Part shown: positions 34,167 through 42,537 of the stretch, piece by piece
How positions within the stretch are numbered: the stretch's first letter is position 1
How the letters are laid out: each line of letters begins with the position of its first letter
Origin: Janthinobacterium sp. GW458P
GTDB lineage: Bacteria; Pseudomonadota; Gammaproteobacteria; Burkholderiales; Burkholderiaceae_D
Direction of reading: 5' to 3'
Length of the DNA: 64,000 nucleotides
Assembly: GCF_002127585.1 (NCBI RefSeq)
Contig: NZ_NEGZ01000030.1
Span: 1-64,000, forward strand
The notes under the pieces: generated by a model
What the model saw: only the letters and a program-made list of their open reading frames with translations
The model's database searches: none
What the model was told of the DNA's origin: nothing
Made by a program: the position numbers and the translations under genes

Positions 34167-35156
34167 TTACTTCAGGCCAGCCACGCCGCGCGCATTCACG
34201 TCGCTACTCTCGGCCACCGGCGCCGCCGGCGCCACTGGCACCGACGCGGCAACGGCGGCCGAAGCGGAGGCGGAGGCGGAGGCCGCTGCCGGCTTGTCCG
34301 TCTTGTTCAGATACTCGATCTTGGCGCTGGCGCGCAAACGCTTCAACTCGGCGTCCGCTGCCTCCTTGTTCTTCTTGTTGAAAAGAAACTGCTCGATCTG
34401 CGGCGCCGCCTGCGCCAGCGTCACCGGGGTGTCCTTGATATCGGCCAGGGAAATCAACAGGGTACGATCGCCTTCACGGATGATGAACAACTGGCCTTTT
34501 GGCATCCCCGCCAGTTTGCTGCTCAGTTCAGGCGCCAGATCAGCGCTGGTGCGCGACAATTGCGTACGGACATATTTGACATTGTTGGCATCCAGCCATG
34601 CAGCGACCTCTTCCAGCGTTTTCGCAGCATCCATGGCCTTTTTCAAGTCATCTTTCATGTCGGCCGAGGCGATAATCAGTTCTCGCATGTCAAACTGTTT
34701 GCGCTGGCTGAAGTACTGCGGATTCTTGTTGAAGTAATCTTCCACTTCCGCCGCGGCAGGTTTGGCGATGACACCGATGCGTTTTTGCATGTAAGCCTGG
34801 GCAACAATCAATGCCTTGGCCCGCTCAACGGCCTGAACAACCTTGGGGTCACGGTCTATCTTGTCCTTGACGGCCTCGTTCTGCAGCAACTGACGGTCGA
34901 TCAACGACTCCAGCAACTGCTTGCTTGCCGCATCCTGCTGCACCGCTGGAACGTTGGCGCGCTGCAATTCCTCATTCAACTGGAGTACTGTAATTTCCTC
35001 GCCGTTGACGCTCGCCAATGCCTGGCCGGCCTTTTTTTCTTTTCCTCCGCAAGCCGACAATCCGGCAGCGGCCAGGAGGACCAGCGCAGCGCACAACAAT
35101 CGGGTATTGACGGCTGGTTTGCGCATAGTCAAACGAGAGTTGTGAAAATGGTTCAA
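34167..35156 (-). CDS. epsD: EpsD family peptidyl-prolyl cis-trans isomerase, lipoprotein
   Basis: A 329-residue SurA/PrsA-like protein with lipobox LSAC (Cys36 from the TTG start). SurA-type N-terminal helices (LASVNGEEITVLQLNEEL, LIDRQLLQNEA) are followed by a weak rotamase domain (FDMRELIIAS, TLLISLADI) and a Pro/Ala/Ser tail. It probably helps fold or mount the EPS outer-membrane parts. Translation most likely starts at TTG 35156 because AAGGAG (35162-35167) lies five bases upstream; the ATG at 35126 has no SD. It heads the epsDEFG-xrtB-epsI transcript, with a sigma-54-like element near 35214. The tail is encoded by a short GCGGAG repeat. Confidence 0.88.
   Translation of the reverse strand: MNHFHNSRLTMRKPAVNTRLLCAALVLLAAAGLSACGGKEKKAGQALASVNGEEITVLQLNEELQRANVPAVQQDAASKQLLESLIDRQLLQNEAVKDKIDRDPKVVQAVERAKALIVAQAYMQKRIGVIAKPAAAEVEDYFNKNPQYFSQRKQFDMRELIIASADMKDDLKKAMDAAKTLEEVAAWLDANNVKYVRTQLSRTSADLAPELSSKLAGMPKGQLFIIREGDRTLLISLADIKDTPVTLAQAAPQIEQFLFNKKNKEAADAELKRLRASAKIEYLNKTDKPAAASASASASAAVAASVPVAPAAPVAESSDVNARGVAGLK
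34264..34281. repeat. Hexanucleotide tandem repeat in epsD
   Basis: GCGGAG occurs three times in a row and encodes part of an Ala-Ser stretch in the EpsD tail. Copy number could vary by slippage without changing frame. Confidence 0.8.
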
Positions 35157-35735
35157 GATTACTCCTTCGATTTAGTATTGAAAACACAACTGCAATAGAT
35201 GTGTGGTACTTCATGCGGCTTAATTGCCAAAAAACATGTTCCGTAGACAACTAGCGGGTCGGCACAATAATTATCAATATTGTAAATATGATACACAAGA
35301 TGCAAGGCAATATGGAAACTATTTGCTTAAAAATCTATTAAAAAGCTTTTAATACAACTGTTTCCACTGCTGACTTACCGAAAAGTTACGATGAGTGCAT
35401 ACACTTTTCGTCGATGAATGTGCTCCAGACAACACCTGCGCTCACTATCAATCTTGGCCACAGGAGCCAGGCTGGCAGCCGCAAAGCATGTATGACGGCG
35501 AGGATGGGGCCGTCGAATCGGATTCAAGAAAAAAGCAGGAAGGCCGGACGATGGTGGCGCGCTGATGCGATGGACATCTGCCACCAAGCTCTGCCGCACG
35601 CGGTTCAATCGCATCATCGGGCCACCTTTCATCTGGTTCGCGCCTGAATGTGTCAAGCACAACCTAGCCAAGCATATTTTATCGCGTATTGACTGGGCGC
35701 AAACTAAATTCCATGAACGCGCACCACCGACATCG
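35157..35735. other. Long intergenic region upstream of epsD, no gene
   Basis: These 579 bases lie between the sugar-transferase stop and the epsD start. The part next to epsD (about 35220-35400) is AT-rich and holds the sigma-54-like element; the part at 35400-35735 has normal base composition and open frames without SD or recognisable protein similarity. No T-tailed terminator hairpin was found. The length would suit enhancer binding by a sigma-54 activator, which is inference. Confidence 0.6.
35214..35230 (-). promoter_or_regulatory. Candidate sigma-54 promoter of the epsD operon
   Basis: The minus strand reads TTGGCAATTAAGCCGCA: TGGCA at -24 and CGCA in place of TTGCA at -12, with GG-N10-GC spacing. 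The predicted start is about 45 bases before the TTG start of epsD. It shares 13 of 17 bases with the element before the secreted lyase. Confidence 0.45.
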
Positions 35736-37118
35736 TCAATGGGCATTCTCGCGCTTCAACACCACCTTTACGGTGCGCATGATGATCCACAAATCGAGCC
35801 ACAGTGACCAGTTACGCAGGTAGTCGAGGTCGAAATGGATGCGCGCCTCCATCTTGTCCAACGTTTCCGTCTCGCCACGCAGACCGTTGACCTGCGCCCA
35901 TCCCGTGATGCCAGGCTTGACCTTGTGACGCAGCATATAGCCCTTGATCAATTTACGGTATTGCTCGTTGTGCGCCACGGCATGCGGACGCGGCCCGACA
36001 ATACTCATACGGCCCTGTAACACATTGATAAATTGCGGCAGCTCGTCGAGTGAGCTGCGGCGCAAAAAACCGCCGATGCGCGTCACGCGCTGGTCGTCCT
36101 TGGTCGCTTGCACAACCTTATCGCCATCTTCGCTCACCGTCATCGAGCGGAATTTATAGACGATGATTTCCTCGCCATACAAGCCGTAGCGGCGCTGGCG
36201 AAAAATCACGGGCCCTTTGGAGGTCATCTTGACGGCGATGGCGATAAGCAGCATCAGCGGCAACAGCATAATCTGGATCAGCAGGCCCAGCACAATATCG
36301 CTGCCCCGTTTGACCATGCTGTTAAAACCGGTAAACGGCGACTCGCGAATGGCGATCACCGGCATGCCGCCGACATTGTCAAAACGCGCCTGCATCAAAT
36401 CGAAGATATAGATATCCGGCAAGAAGTACACGGACGCCGTCGTATCCTGCAACTCATCGAGCATCTTGCGAATGCGCGGCTGGGCGGAAATGGGCTGGCT
36501 GATGAATATCATCTTGATATTGTGTTCGCGCACATACGGCGCGATATCGGCCATCTTGCCCAGCATGGGCTCGCGCATAGTCTCCGGCCAGCGGTCATCG
36601 GTACGGTCGTCAAAAAAGCCGCGCACGCTCATGAACAGGTTCGGATTACGCTCGACGGTGGCGGCAAATTTCAAGCTGGCATCATTGGCGCCGATGATGA
36701 CGACGGAGCGCACTTCGCTGTCGCGCCCGGGATCGGCCACCATGCGCCGCGCGGCCAGATGGCTGAGCAGCAACACAAACGGCGTGAGCAGGAACCAGGC
36801 CAGCACCAGTTGCTGATCATAATGAAAAGCCAGGCCGGTGGCTGAGCCGAGGAACACCAGGATCAGGACCGTGATCGCCCAGCTGACGAACACATCGCGC
36901 GCGTAGGCGAGCATGCGGCCGCTGCGCCAGGTTCGATAGGGGTCGATATACTGGAAAATCGACGACGAAATAAAGAACGCAAGGATCATCAATACCAGCG
37001 AATAACCGGTAAATGGCGAGCCAGACAAGGCGGACAGCAGATACAGCGTGCCCATGATGATCAATGGGTCGAGTATGCGCTGGAAAAACGAAATCAGGGG
37101 TATATCATTAACCGTCAT
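35736..37118 (-). CDS. Undecaprenyl-phosphate sugar phosphotransferase (WcaJ-type)
   Basis: A 460-residue polyprenyl-phosphate hexose-1-phosphate transferase. Four N-terminal helices (about 10-115), a CoA-binding-like central domain (VVIIGANDASLKFA near 140) and a membrane-bound catalytic domain from about 265: KRGSDIVLGLLIQ, GPVIFRQRRYGLYG, YKFRSM, RRSSLDELPQFINVL, GPRPHAVAHNEQY, KPGITGWAQVNG. This is the WcaJ layout; it moves glucose-1-phosphate (or galactose-1-phosphate) to undecaprenyl phosphate and so starts the repeat unit. The gene follows epsL after 8 bases. Confidence 0.93.
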   Translation of the reverse strand: MTVNDIPLISFFQRILDPLIIMGTLYLLSALSGSPFTGYSLVLMILAFFISSSIFQYIDPYRTWRSGRMLAYARDVFVSWAITVLILVFLGSATGLAFHYDQQLVLAWFLLTPFVLLLSHLAARRMVADPGRDSEVRSVVIIGANDASLKFAATVERNPNLFMSVRGFFDDRTDDRWPETMREPMLGKMADIAPYVREHNIKMIFISQPISAQPRIRKMLDELQDTTASVYFLPDIYIFDLMQARFDNVGGMPVIAIRESPFTGFNSMVKRGSDIVLGLLIQIMLLPLMLLIAIAVKMTSKGPVIFRQRRYGLYGEEIIVYKFRSMTVSEDGDKVVQATKDDQRVTRIGGFLRRSSLDELPQFINVLQGRMSIVGPRPHAVAHNEQYRKLIKGYMLRHKVKPGITGWAQVNGLRGETETLDKMEARIHFDLDYLRNWSLWLDLWIIMRTVKVVLKRENAH

Positions 37119-37126
37119 GATGCTCT

Positions 37127-38404
37127 TCAGAACTGGGCGCTGGCATTGAAAGAAATGCCGTTGGCGTGGTAGGTGCTAGTATTGACGATGGGTGCGCCTT
37201 TGCGTTCGTCACGGAAAGCGCTGACGCCCAACTGGATATTTGGCCGCGGCGCGTACGTCAAGCCTATGCTGGCCGTCTTCGTGGTGTCCTTGACGTCAAT
37301 GGGCAACACCAGTCCGCTCGCTGCAGAAAAATCGCGCTTCTCGCGCCGCACTTGGGCGTCCATGCGGACCTTGGCCGAAACATCCCAGGCCGCAGCCAAG
37401 CTGGCGCCATTGTTCAGGCTGCTGCTAATCAGGGAATTTTCCACAGCAGCGAACTCATGCCACACACTGCCCGTAAATCGCACCTTGCCAAGCGGGGCCC
37501 AATATACCGTGACGCGCCCATTGGCACCACTGGCGTCGCGCCCCGAGAATATCTTGTTCTTGCGCTTCACCCAGCCACCGAGCAATTGCACTTGTGTAAT
37601 ACCGCTGACGCGCCAATAAACGTTGGCCTTGACCTCGTCCTGCTCGTAACCCTGGTCGACGCCCAATCCAGCCAGGTTGGCTCGATTCGGATACTCCCCT
37701 TTCAGGTGCCGCAACTGTATCCCGATGCGGCTTTCGCTGGCTGGCAAATAGTCGAAGCCCAGTTCCACGGCATCCTCCTGCCGATCGGAAATTTTTTGTG
37801 CACTGGAGTCATAAGTATATTTATCGCGAGAAATGCCGCCCCGCACTCGCCAGCTGGGATGGAAGCGCCAGCCACCATTGACATATTCACGGCGTATCGT
37901 ACGCAAATTGCGGTCCGTGCTCTGCAGATCGCTGAACGGTGTCAGCGTCTGCGAATAACTACCTCCCACATGCCCCTCAAGATGATTGGCAATATGCCAC
38001 TCCAAGTCGGCCAGATAGTCTTTTCCCGTGTAGTCAAGCTGATCAAAGTGATCGAAATAGACGCGCGACCACTTCAACTGACCGGTCAGTACTTGCCGGC
38101 CGATAGGGCGCTTGATCAACAGCCCTGCCTGTACCTGGCGCGAGGTGTCCGAGCGCTGACCATCGAAACCAGGTACGTTATCACCAAGCCGGAATAAATT
38201 ATTATCGTAGGAGTACGATGTCGCAATAAAAGGTGAAATCGTATCGCTGATGGCGGCACCAGCCGGCAAACTGCATACCGCACCACCGCCCACCAACAGC
38301 GTTGCGGGCAATATGCGTGCCAGAACCGCGGCCAAACGGCTGCGCTGTAATCCAGATTGCCCAAAGCGGGCTTGGCAATGATACGGTGAAGTCAACATGG
38401 GCAT
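37127..38404 (-). CDS. epsL: EpsL, XrtB-associated outer-membrane polysaccharide protein
   Basis: A 425-residue exported protein. A long N-terminal region (residues 1-50) includes a signal peptide ending near LPAGA; the rest consists of alternating hydrophobic strands and ends in Phe (FNASAQF), as outer-membrane beta-barrels do. Segments such as SYSYDNNLFRLGDN and GGWRFHPSWRVRGGISRDKYTYDSS match the EpsL family of XrtB loci. It may form the outer-membrane pore used for EPS export or anchor the machinery; this is inferred from family and fold. It is encoded 34 bases after the CAAX-like gene and 8 before the sugar transferase. Confidence 0.9.
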   Translation of the reverse strand: MPMLTSPYHCQARFGQSGLQRSRLAAVLARILPATLLVGGGAVCSLPAGAAISDTISPFIATSYSYDNNLFRLGDNVPGFDGQRSDTSRQVQAGLLIKRPIGRQVLTGQLKWSRVYFDHFDQLDYTGKDYLADLEWHIANHLEGHVGGSYSQTLTPFSDLQSTDRNLRTIRREYVNGGWRFHPSWRVRGGISRDKYTYDSSAQKISDRQEDAVELGFDYLPASESRIGIQLRHLKGEYPNRANLAGLGVDQGYEQDEVKANVYWRVSGITQVQLLGGWVKRKNKIFSGRDASGANGRVTVYWAPLGKVRFTGSVWHEFAAVENSLISSSLNNGASLAAAWDVSAKVRMDAQVRREKRDFSAASGLVLPIDVKDTTKTASIGLTYAPRPNIQLGVSAFRDERKGAPIVNTSTYHANGISFNASAQF

Positions 38405-38438
38405 TGTCTTTGAAAGAGCAAACAGTTAGTTGGCAATA

Positions 38439-39101
38439 TTACCAGTAAGTCCAGTGTCCACCGGAAATAATCCAGAGGCCCAACACGCCATTCGTCACGC
38501 CGTGCGCGAGAATGGGCGACCACAGCGACTGGCTGCGCATGTACAGCAGGCTGTAGGCAGCGCCGGCAACGATACCGGCCAGCCACAAATTGTGTTCGAA
38601 GCCAAACAGTACCACGCTGACAACAAGGGCCTTCGCACTCGCCAGGCGCGGGTTGAATCGCAGAAAGTCAGGAGCATCGATCCAGCGCAGCAGGAAGGAG
38701 CGCCAGAACAGCTCTTCCATCACGGGCACCACCAGCGCCGCGCCGGCAATGCGCAATGCCACCAGCGTCCAGTCGATGCGGCCGTCATTGCGGGGATCGA
38801 AACCGTCGGCACTGCCGATCTGCATCCAGCCCGCATTCAACGTAATCCACAGCAAAAAAACAACAAGTCCGGCGGCGATCGCGACAGCTGTGGCGCGCGC
38901 ACCGAGTCCTGTCCAGGCCAGTTCCGTATAGCTGCGGCGCCAGTACAGCAGCATGCCCAGCACGGCGCCGATCTTGACGGCATACAGCCAGCGCAAATCC
39001 TGCGCGGCAAAGCCGAGCCGGCCCAGCATGTCGGCGATAAAAATGAAGGAGAGGTAGACCAGGAATGGCGCTACCCGAGGCAAGGCGGCGCGGTCAAACA
39101 T
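38439..39101 (-). CDS. CAAX-protease-related membrane protein of PEP-CTERM systems (TIGR03008 type)
   Basis: A 220-residue protein with about seven helices. The ABI/CPBP glutamic-protease motifs are all present: EELFWR with Glu129, Glu130 and Arg134; FGFEH with His170; and AHGVTN with His200 and Asn204. This small version is the type found with exosortase loci. It could process exosortase products or a partner protein in the membrane; its substrate is unknown. It is the first gene of the epsL-sugar transferase unit. A sigma-54-like site lies about 115 bases upstream and an AT-only stretch at 39189-39213 lies between. Confidence 0.87.
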   Translation of the reverse strand: MFDRAALPRVAPFLVYLSFIFIADMLGRLGFAAQDLRWLYAVKIGAVLGMLLYWRRSYTELAWTGLGARATAVAIAAGLVVFLLWITLNAGWMQIGSADGFDPRNDGRIDWTLVALRIAGAALVVPVMEELFWRSFLLRWIDAPDFLRFNPRLASAKALVVSVVLFGFEHNLWLAGIVAGAAYSLLYMRSQSLWSPILAHGVTNGVLGLWIISGGHWTYW

Positions 39102-39215
39102 ATTGACGCGTATCGGGAACAGGCCCGCACGCCAGACGCCCTGGTCCGGCTTGCGTGTTTTTCATGACAAACATGCATCCCCCGATGTAAAAAATATAAT
39201 TATATAATTATATCA

Positions 39216-39232
39216 AGCAGAACCGTTGCCGT
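39216..39232 (-). promoter_or_regulatory. Candidate sigma-54-like site before the CAAX/epsL unit
   Basis: The minus strand reads ACGGCAACGGTTCTGCT: GGCA and TGCT with GG-N10-GC spacing. The match is weaker than at 35214 because the T before GG is C. The AT-only tract that follows may help DNA melting. Confidence 0.3.
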
Positions 39233-39279
39233 GGCAAGTAATCCTAACTTAAATTACAACAGGGAATGCGAGAAACCAA

Positions 39280-41172
39280 TCAGGCGTTGCTGCGCGCCTC
39301 GATCTGTTCCCATTTTTCCAACGCTTCGAGCAACTCGTTCTCGATTTCCGCCACGCGCGCATTCAGACGCTTGCCTTCGGCTGGCGTCTTCTTGTAGAAG
39401 TCCGGATGCGACAGTTCCGCGGCCAGCACGGATTGCTCGTCTTCCAGCTTGGCGATCAATTTCGGCAATTCTTCCAGTTCACGCTGCTCCTTGTAGCTGA
39501 GCTTTTTCTGCTTGGCAACAGGTGCGGCAGCCTCGACCTTGACGGCCGGCTTGCTGGCGGGCGCCGTGGCGATCGGCAAGGTGCGCACGCGCTCCCAGTC
39601 CGTGTAGCCGCCGACGAATTCGCGCCACTTGCCCTCGCCTTCGGCGACGATCACCTGCGTGACGACGTTGTCGAGGAAGGTACGGTCATGGCTGACGAGG
39701 AAAACGGTGCCGGTGTATTCTTCCAGCAACTCTTCCAGCAATTCCAGGGTATCGATATCCAAGTCATTGGTCGGCTCATCGAGCACCAGCACGTTGGCCG
39801 GCTTGGCGAACAGGCGCGCCAGCAGCAAACGGTTGCGCTCGCCACCGGACAGCGACTTGACGGGCGAACGGGCACGTTCCGGCGCAAACAGGAAGTCGTT
39901 CAGGTAGGTCATCACGTGGCGGCGCTGGCCATTGATCTCGACCCAGTCGCTGCCTGGCGCGATGGTTTCCATCAGGTTCGCCTCTTCGTTCAGCTGCGTG
40001 CGCATCTGGTCGAAATACGCCACCTGCAGCTTGGTGCCCAGGCGGATGGTACCGGTGTCCGACTGCTCTTCGCCGAGGATCATCTTCAGCAGGGTGGTCT
40101 TGCCGGCGCCGTTGGCGCCGATCAGGCCAACCTTGTCGCCGCGCAAGATGGTCGCACTGAAATCCTTGACAATGACCTTGTCGCCATAGATTTTCGAGAC
40201 GTTTTCCAGGTCCGCCACGATCTTGCCCGAGCGTTCGCCGGCCGACACGTCCAGCTTGACCTGTCCCTGCTGCTCGCGGCGCGCATTGCGCGTCAGGCGC
40301 AGCGCTTCCAGGCGGCGCACGCGGCCTTCGTCACGCACGCGGCGCGCCTTGACGCCCTTGCGTATCCACACTTCTTCCTGCGCCAGGAACTTGTCGAACT
40401 TGGCGTTTTCCACTTCCTCGATTTCCAGTTGCTCCGCCTTGCGGGTCTGATAGGCCGTGAAGTTGCCCGGATACGACAGCAGGCGGCCGCGGTCCAGTTC
40501 GATGATGCGCGTGGCAACATTGTCGAGGAAGGAGCGGTCATGGGTAATGAACAGTACGCTACCCTTGAAATCGCGCAGCAAGCCTTCCAGCCACAGGATG
40601 GAGCTGAAATCGAGATGGTTGGTCGGCTCATCGAGCAGCAGCACGTCAGGCGCCGAGACCAGTGCGCGCGCCAGCGCGACGCGCTTCTGCATCCCGCCCG
40701 ACAGGGTTTTCATGGCCATGTCGCCCGTCAGGTTCAAACGGTCGAGCACGGTTTCCACCTTGTTCGGCAAACTCCACGCATCGGCCGCATCGAGTTTCAC
40801 CTGGATGTCGTGCATGCGCTCCATCAATTCGTCGTCATTGCCCTGGCCAAACTGGCCTGTCAGCGCGTCGTACTCCTTCAGCCACGCCTGCGACTCGCCC
40901 ATGCCGGAAGCGACAGCGTCAAACACGGACATTTCCGGGTCGAATTGCGGCTCCTGCTCCACATAGGCGATCTTGATGCCTTGTTGCATCACCAACAAAC
41001 CATCGTCGAGCTTGAACTTGCCCGAAATAACCTTCAGCAAGGAGGATTTGCCCGTGCCGTTGCGCCCGATCAAGCCGACCCGTTCCGAGGTTTCCAGTGA
41101 GAATTCCGCGTGATCGAGCAGCGCGACGTGACCGAACGCAAGTTGCGCCGATGAAAGAGAAATGACAGCCAT
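39280..41172 (-). CDS. uup: ABC-F ATPase Uup
   Basis: A 630-residue soluble protein with two ABC modules and no membrane segments. Module 1 has Walker A GRNGTGKSS, signature LSGGMQKR and DEPTNHLD; module 2 has GANGAGKTT, LSGGERNR and DEPTNDLD. The C-terminal 90 residues form a Lys/Glu-rich coiled coil (KKLSYKEQRELEELPK onwards) that marks Uup, which binds ribosomes or branched DNA. It is a housekeeping gene and not part of the EPS export system, despite its position. ATG at 41172 directly precedes the first ABC strand. Confidence 0.93.
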   Translation of the reverse strand: MAVISLSSAQLAFGHVALLDHAEFSLETSERVGLIGRNGTGKSSLLKVISGKFKLDDGLLVMQQGIKIAYVEQEPQFDPEMSVFDAVASGMGESQAWLKEYDALTGQFGQGNDDELMERMHDIQVKLDAADAWSLPNKVETVLDRLNLTGDMAMKTLSGGMQKRVALARALVSAPDVLLLDEPTNHLDFSSILWLEGLLRDFKGSVLFITHDRSFLDNVATRIIELDRGRLLSYPGNFTAYQTRKAEQLEIEEVENAKFDKFLAQEEVWIRKGVKARRVRDEGRVRRLEALRLTRNARREQQGQVKLDVSAGERSGKIVADLENVSKIYGDKVIVKDFSATILRGDKVGLIGANGAGKTTLLKMILGEEQSDTGTIRLGTKLQVAYFDQMRTQLNEEANLMETIAPGSDWVEINGQRRHVMTYLNDFLFAPERARSPVKSLSGGERNRLLLARLFAKPANVLVLDEPTNDLDIDTLELLEELLEEYTGTVFLVSHDRTFLDNVVTQVIVAEGEGKWREFVGGYTDWERVRTLPIATAPASKPAVKVEAAAPVAKQKKLSYKEQRELEELPKLIAKLEDEQSVLAAELSHPDFYKKTPAEGKRLNARVAEIENELLEALEKWEQIEARSNA

Positions 41173-41332
41173 AATGAGTAAAGGTGTACGGGCGCCGCCT
41201 CGCGCGCACCGCGTGGTGCGCCAAACAGCTGCCGATTGGATGAATGAAGCACGCATTGTACCGACAACTCGGCACCACCAGTGCATTGCGGCCTGCATGA
41301 ACTCAGGCCACCGGCGCGCGTTGCGTGGAATA

Positions 41333-41407
41333 TGGTGTCGCCAGCAGGAATCGAACCTGCATTTAAGTCTTAGGAGGACCTTGTACTATCCATTGTACGA
41401 TGGCGAC
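41333..41407 (-). tRNA. tRNA-Arg (anticodon CCT)
   Basis: The 75-base minus-strand gene has acceptor arms GTCGCCA and TGGCGAC, discriminator A and encoded CCA. The anticodon loop is CTCCTAA, giving CCT for AGG codons, and the T arm contains GGTTCGATTCC. A perfect -10 lies 13 bases upstream. Confidence 0.97.
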
Positions 41408-41419
41408 ACGCGCAGCGGC

Positions 41420-41425
41420 ATTATA
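41420..41425 (-). promoter_or_regulatory. -10 element of tRNA-Arg
   Basis: TATAAT on the minus strand, 12 bases before the tRNA 5' end, preceded by TG two bases upstream. A -35 is less clear; TATTAA lies 17 bases upstream. Confidence 0.7.
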
Positions 41426-41497
41426 CAGGCAAGCGCCCGCCATTAATAGCCTGGCAAGCGGGGCAGCACGACGCACTCGCCGGCCATGGCGCGCATG

Positions 41498-42532
41498 CTA
41501 CGGCGCCAGGGCTGTCTGTTTGAGGCGGGACAGGATTTGCTGGGCCGCGAGCGCATGGGACACCTTGTTCCAGTGCGCATCCATGGGAGCGAAGTCCATC
41601 CGCTCGCGTTGCGCCTCCCAGTGCCGCGCGAACACAGGTTGCATGTCGATTGCGGCATAACCATGCTGTTTCAAACGGTCGAGGAAAAATGCCCGATCGT
41701 CGCCCTGCCAGGATGGCTTACCCTTGTGCGCGTCGTACAACAGGCCCCGCTCTCCATCGACGAGAAATAGAAACTGCACCTTGGAACTACCTTCGATGGC
41801 ACGCAGCTGCGTCAGATAGTAATCAAGTACCAATGCCTGCGCCGCAGTGTCCCGTACCGGCAATGGCGCCGCCGACGCCGGATTCTTGCCGCGCAGCGTG
41901 GACGATAACCAATCGGGCAACTTGAGATTGTAATAACAATACCGCACCAATGCCGAATAAGACACCACCCGCTTGATCCTGGGTTCGATATACGGCGCAT
42001 GCACGATGTGGAAGCCATCCGGGCCGGGTTCAATCTGATTGTGGCCACGCTTTGCTGGCTCAAGCAAGGTGGCGAGATTGCTGCCATCGACAAATAACAC
42101 CACGCTACGCGGATGCACGCGCGGCAGATAGTAGCGCGCCATGACGAGCATGTCGGCGAGGCCATTGCCGGAATTGCCAGCCGCATACACTCCGCCGCCA
42201 AGGGCACGCTCCAGCTGCCCCTGCATGGTATCGGGATAATCGAGCATCAGGCTCTCGACAAAACTGTCACCGAGCACCAGTACGGCAGCGCCATCCTTGA
42301 AGTCGCGCGAATTCGACCACCCTTGGGCATTGATCACGCCGCTACGCGCATTATTAAACGCCCAGCCATACGAATACACATAGGGCTGATGCGCCAGATA
42401 GCGGCGAAATGGAATTTGCGGGTCGCTATTTTCCAGCCGCAAGCCGGACGAGACAGGCAGGCATTGCAAAACGGCCTCGAGTATCAGCACCGTTGCCAGC
42501 ATGCCCAAGCCGATGGAAAATAAAGGACGCAT
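41498..42532 (-). CDS. SGNH-hydrolase-like protein, AlgJ/AlgX-type partner of MBOAT
   Basis: A 344-residue protein with one N-terminal membrane helix or signal anchor (residues 5-25). SGNH motifs are visible: VLVLGDSFVES with Ser90, AGNSGNG, and the C-terminal DAHWN with Asp318 and His320. Such proteins receive an acyl group from an MBOAT protein and place it on polysaccharide in the periplasm, as AlgJ/AlgX do with AlgI. Its gene follows the MBOAT gene by five bases. It is outside the main EPS locus by two genes but could modify that polymer. Confidence 0.82.
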   Translation of the reverse strand: MRPLFSIGLGMLATVLILEAVLQCLPVSSGLRLENSDPQIPFRRYLAHQPYVYSYGWAFNNARSGVINAQGWSNSRDFKDGAAVLVLGDSFVESLMLDYPDTMQGQLERALGGGVYAAGNSGNGLADMLVMARYYLPRVHPRSVVLFVDGSNLATLLEPAKRGHNQIEPGPDGFHIVHAPYIEPRIKRVVSYSALVRYCYYNLKLPDWLSSTLRGKNPASAAPLPVRDTAAQALVLDYYLTQLRAIEGSSKVQFLFLVDGERGLLYDAHKGKPSWQGDDRAFFLDRLKQHGYAAIDMQPVFARHWEAQRERMDFAPMDAHWNKVSHALAAQQILSRLKQTALAP

Positions 42533-42537
42533 ATGGT

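Noticed and set aside
35375-35746. Possible 123-codon gene between the sugar transferase and epsD
   Set aside because: It overlaps the end of the sugar-transferase gene, lacks an SD, and shows no recognisable similarity; treated as non-coding.
39189-39213. AT-only tract as a possible curved-DNA or origin element
   Set aside because: It is only about 25 bases, has no DnaA boxes nearby and lies in an ordinary promoter gap.
39280-41172. ABC protein as exporter of the polysaccharide
   Set aside because: Two ABC modules, no membrane domain and a C-terminal coiled coil identify it as Uup.
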